Shown here: in pieces, positions 6,070 to 6,332 of the stretch
How the letters are laid out: each line of letters opens with the position of its first letter
Position numbering within the stretch: the stretch's first letter is position 1
Assembly: GCA_029068025.1 (NCBI GenBank)
Contig: JAIEDJ010000145.1
Span: 1-6,332 of the forward strand
Length of the DNA: 6,332 bases
Source of the DNA: Oscillospiraceae bacterium
GTDB lineage: Bacteria; Bacillota; Clostridia; Oscillospirales; Ruminococcaceae
Direction of reading: 5' to 3'
The notes under the pieces: generated by a model
The model's input: only the letters and a program-made list of their open reading frames with translations
The model's database searches: none
What the model was told of the DNA's origin: nothing
Translations under genes and position numbers: made by a program

Positions 6070-6156
6070 TATCGCTTATACGCTGCGAATACCTCCGACA
6101 AAGGTTTTGTACGACATCTTATCCGGCGCTGTAATTACGTCTTACAGCTCCTCCGA
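6041..6156 (-). repeat. Two-unit tandem repeat in the MATE leader RNA
   Basis: Unit A (6156-6099) and unit B (6098 to about 6041) share the ordered blocks TCGGAGG, a stem of unrelated sequence, a loop with CGTA and AA, and CCGGATAAGA. The stems differ in sequence but keep their position, which suggests conserved structure rather than a recent plain duplication. Confidence 0.65.
6076..6117 (-). CDS. Possible 13-residue leader peptide
   Basis: Between the two tandem units an ATG (6117-6115) opens a 13-codon frame reading MSYKTFVGGIRSV and ending in TAA (6078-6076), inside the loop of hairpin B. The ATG overlaps the end of the first CCGGATAAGA, the antiterminator arm. The nearest strong Shine-Dalgarno-like sequence, GGAGGAG, is about 30 nt upstream, and only folding of hairpin A would bring it close. 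The immediate upstream GGATAAG is weak. A ribosome here would cover the antiterminator arm and affect the terminator choice. The frame may be chance. Confidence 0.25.
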   Translation of the reverse strand: MSYKTFVGGIRSV

Positions 6157-6167
6157 TGAGCTTTATT

Positions 6168-6196
6168 ATTTTAACACATATTTGGGGTAATGTCAA
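6168..6196 (-). promoter_or_regulatory. Sigma-A type promoter of the MATE leader
   Basis: On the minus strand, -35 TTGACA (6196-6191) and -10 TAAAAT (6173-6168) are separated by 17 bp, the same two hexamers and spacing as the GH5 promoter. Transcription should begin near 6161, only a few bases before the first TCGGAGG unit, so the leader RNA starts almost exactly with the repeated structure. The spacer includes one arm of an inverted repeat (6182-6189). Confidence 0.85.
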
Positions 6197-6241
6197 GACC
6201 AATATTTTGCAGGCTGAGCATGCACCCTTGTTCTACCCCAA
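6182..6241. repeat. Inverted repeat overlapping the MATE promoter
   Basis: TTGGGGTA (6182-6189) and TACCCCAA (6234-6241) are perfect 8-bp inverted arms, 44 bp apart. One arm is in the promoter spacer and the other lies upstream of the -35 on the minus strand. It could be a split operator for a looping regulator, or chance. Confidence 0.35.
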
Positions 6242-6278
6242 TGTAAGATGAAACATACTGTTTTTTCACAAAGCCACT

Positions 6279-6330
6279 ATCAAGGGGCAGGTAAGATATA
6301 GCCGCATTTAACCCGCCCCCTTGAGGGGGC
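6279..6330. other. Overlapping hairpins at the window edge; region 6197-6332 otherwise without a gene
   Basis: GCCCCC-TTGA-GGGGGC (6315-6330) forms a perfect 6-bp hairpin. The left half of the same sequence can instead pair with TCAAGGGGCAGGT at 6279-6291 through ACCCGCCCCCTTGA (6311-6324), allowing one bulge and one mismatch. It could be a terminator or the end of a neighbouring element that continues outside the window. No convincing open frame or RNA gene was found between the MATE promoter and the window end. Confidence 0.4.
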
Positions 6331-6332
6331 TT

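Larger units (their letters stand above)
6029..6156 (-). promoter_or_regulatory. Candidate riboswitch or attenuator leader of the MATE gene
   Basis: Two related units occur in tandem, offset 57-58 nt. Each is TCGGAGG (6156-6150; 6098-6092), a hairpin, then CCGGATAAGA (6126-6117; 6069-6060). Hairpin A is GCTGTAA/TTACAGC with loop GACGTAA. Hairpin B is GGTAT(T)CGC/GCGATACC with loop AGCGTATAA. The second CCGGATAAGA forms the terminator. The first, as GCCGGATAAGA (6127-6117), can pair over 11 bp with TCTTATCCGGC (6039-6029), and CGTACAAAA (6113-6105) can pair over 9 bp with TTTTGTACG (6052-6044) from the terminator loop. That 20-bp structure excludes the terminator, so the leader has two exclusive states. 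MATE genes are known targets of the guanidine-IV (mepA motif) riboswitch, but I cannot confirm that consensus here. A leader-peptide mechanism is the main alternative. Confidence 0.7.

Noticed and set aside
6041..6156. Tandem repeats in the MATE leader considered as a small CRISPR-like array
   Set aside because: Only two units, each with divergent stems conserved in position and tied to a terminator; this is RNA structure, not spacer-repeat organisation.
6266..6307. 13-codon minus-strand frame (MRLYLTCPLIVAL) upstream of the MATE promoter
   Set aside because: Its GGGGG-rich upstream sequence is part of a hairpin, no promoter is seen within the window, and a frame this short is expected by chance.

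Overview
The window looks like chromosomal DNA of a gut or rumen Clostridia bacterium, most like Ruminococcus/Oscillospiraceae. The clues are a moderate base composition, strong AGGAGG-type ribosome binding sites, TTGACA/TAAAAT promoters with 17-bp spacers, a lipoprotein endoglucanase-type GH5 enzyme, and a sigma factor/membrane partner pair of the kind common in that group. No rRNA, tRNA, CRISPR array or transposase gene was seen. The taxonomic call is an inference from style, not from a marker gene.

Layout. (1) Positions 1-1104, plus strand: the 3' end of an ABC permease gene overlaps by 4 bp a complete ABC ATPase gene, and a hairpin follows. (2) Positions 1157-2596, plus strand: a single-gene unit with its own promoter encodes a surface lipoprotein glycoside hydrolase of family 5. 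It ends in a hairpin that also serves the convergent operon. (3) Positions 2607-4211, minus strand: an ECF-like sigma factor and, overlapping it by 14 bp, a single-pass membrane protein that is probably its regulator. An ECF-style promoter lies upstream and suggests autoregulation. (4) Positions 4212-4605: about 390 bp without a credible gene, mostly filled by a hairpin-rich element bounded by imperfect 31-bp inverted repeats. (5) Positions 4606-6196, minus strand: a MATE-family efflux transporter with a long structured leader and a strong promoter. (6) Positions 6197-6332: unexplained sequence with inverted repeats, cut by the window edge.

The most interesting part is the MATE leader. It carries two tandem copies, about 57 nt apart, of a unit made of TCGGAGG, a hairpin and CCGGATAAGA. 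The second CCGGATAAGA is the left arm of a strong intrinsic terminator. The first can instead pair with the terminator's right arm over a longer stretch. This is the logic of a transcription attenuator: a riboswitch, or a leader-peptide attenuator, controlling an efflux pump. The identity of the aptamer or signal cannot be settled from memory. A guanidine-IV (mepA motif) type element is one candidate because that class is known to precede MATE genes.

Functionally the genes suggest surface glucan degradation, envelope signalling through the sigma/membrane-protein pair, and export by the ABC and MATE systems. No pathway link between these units is shown by the sequence itself.
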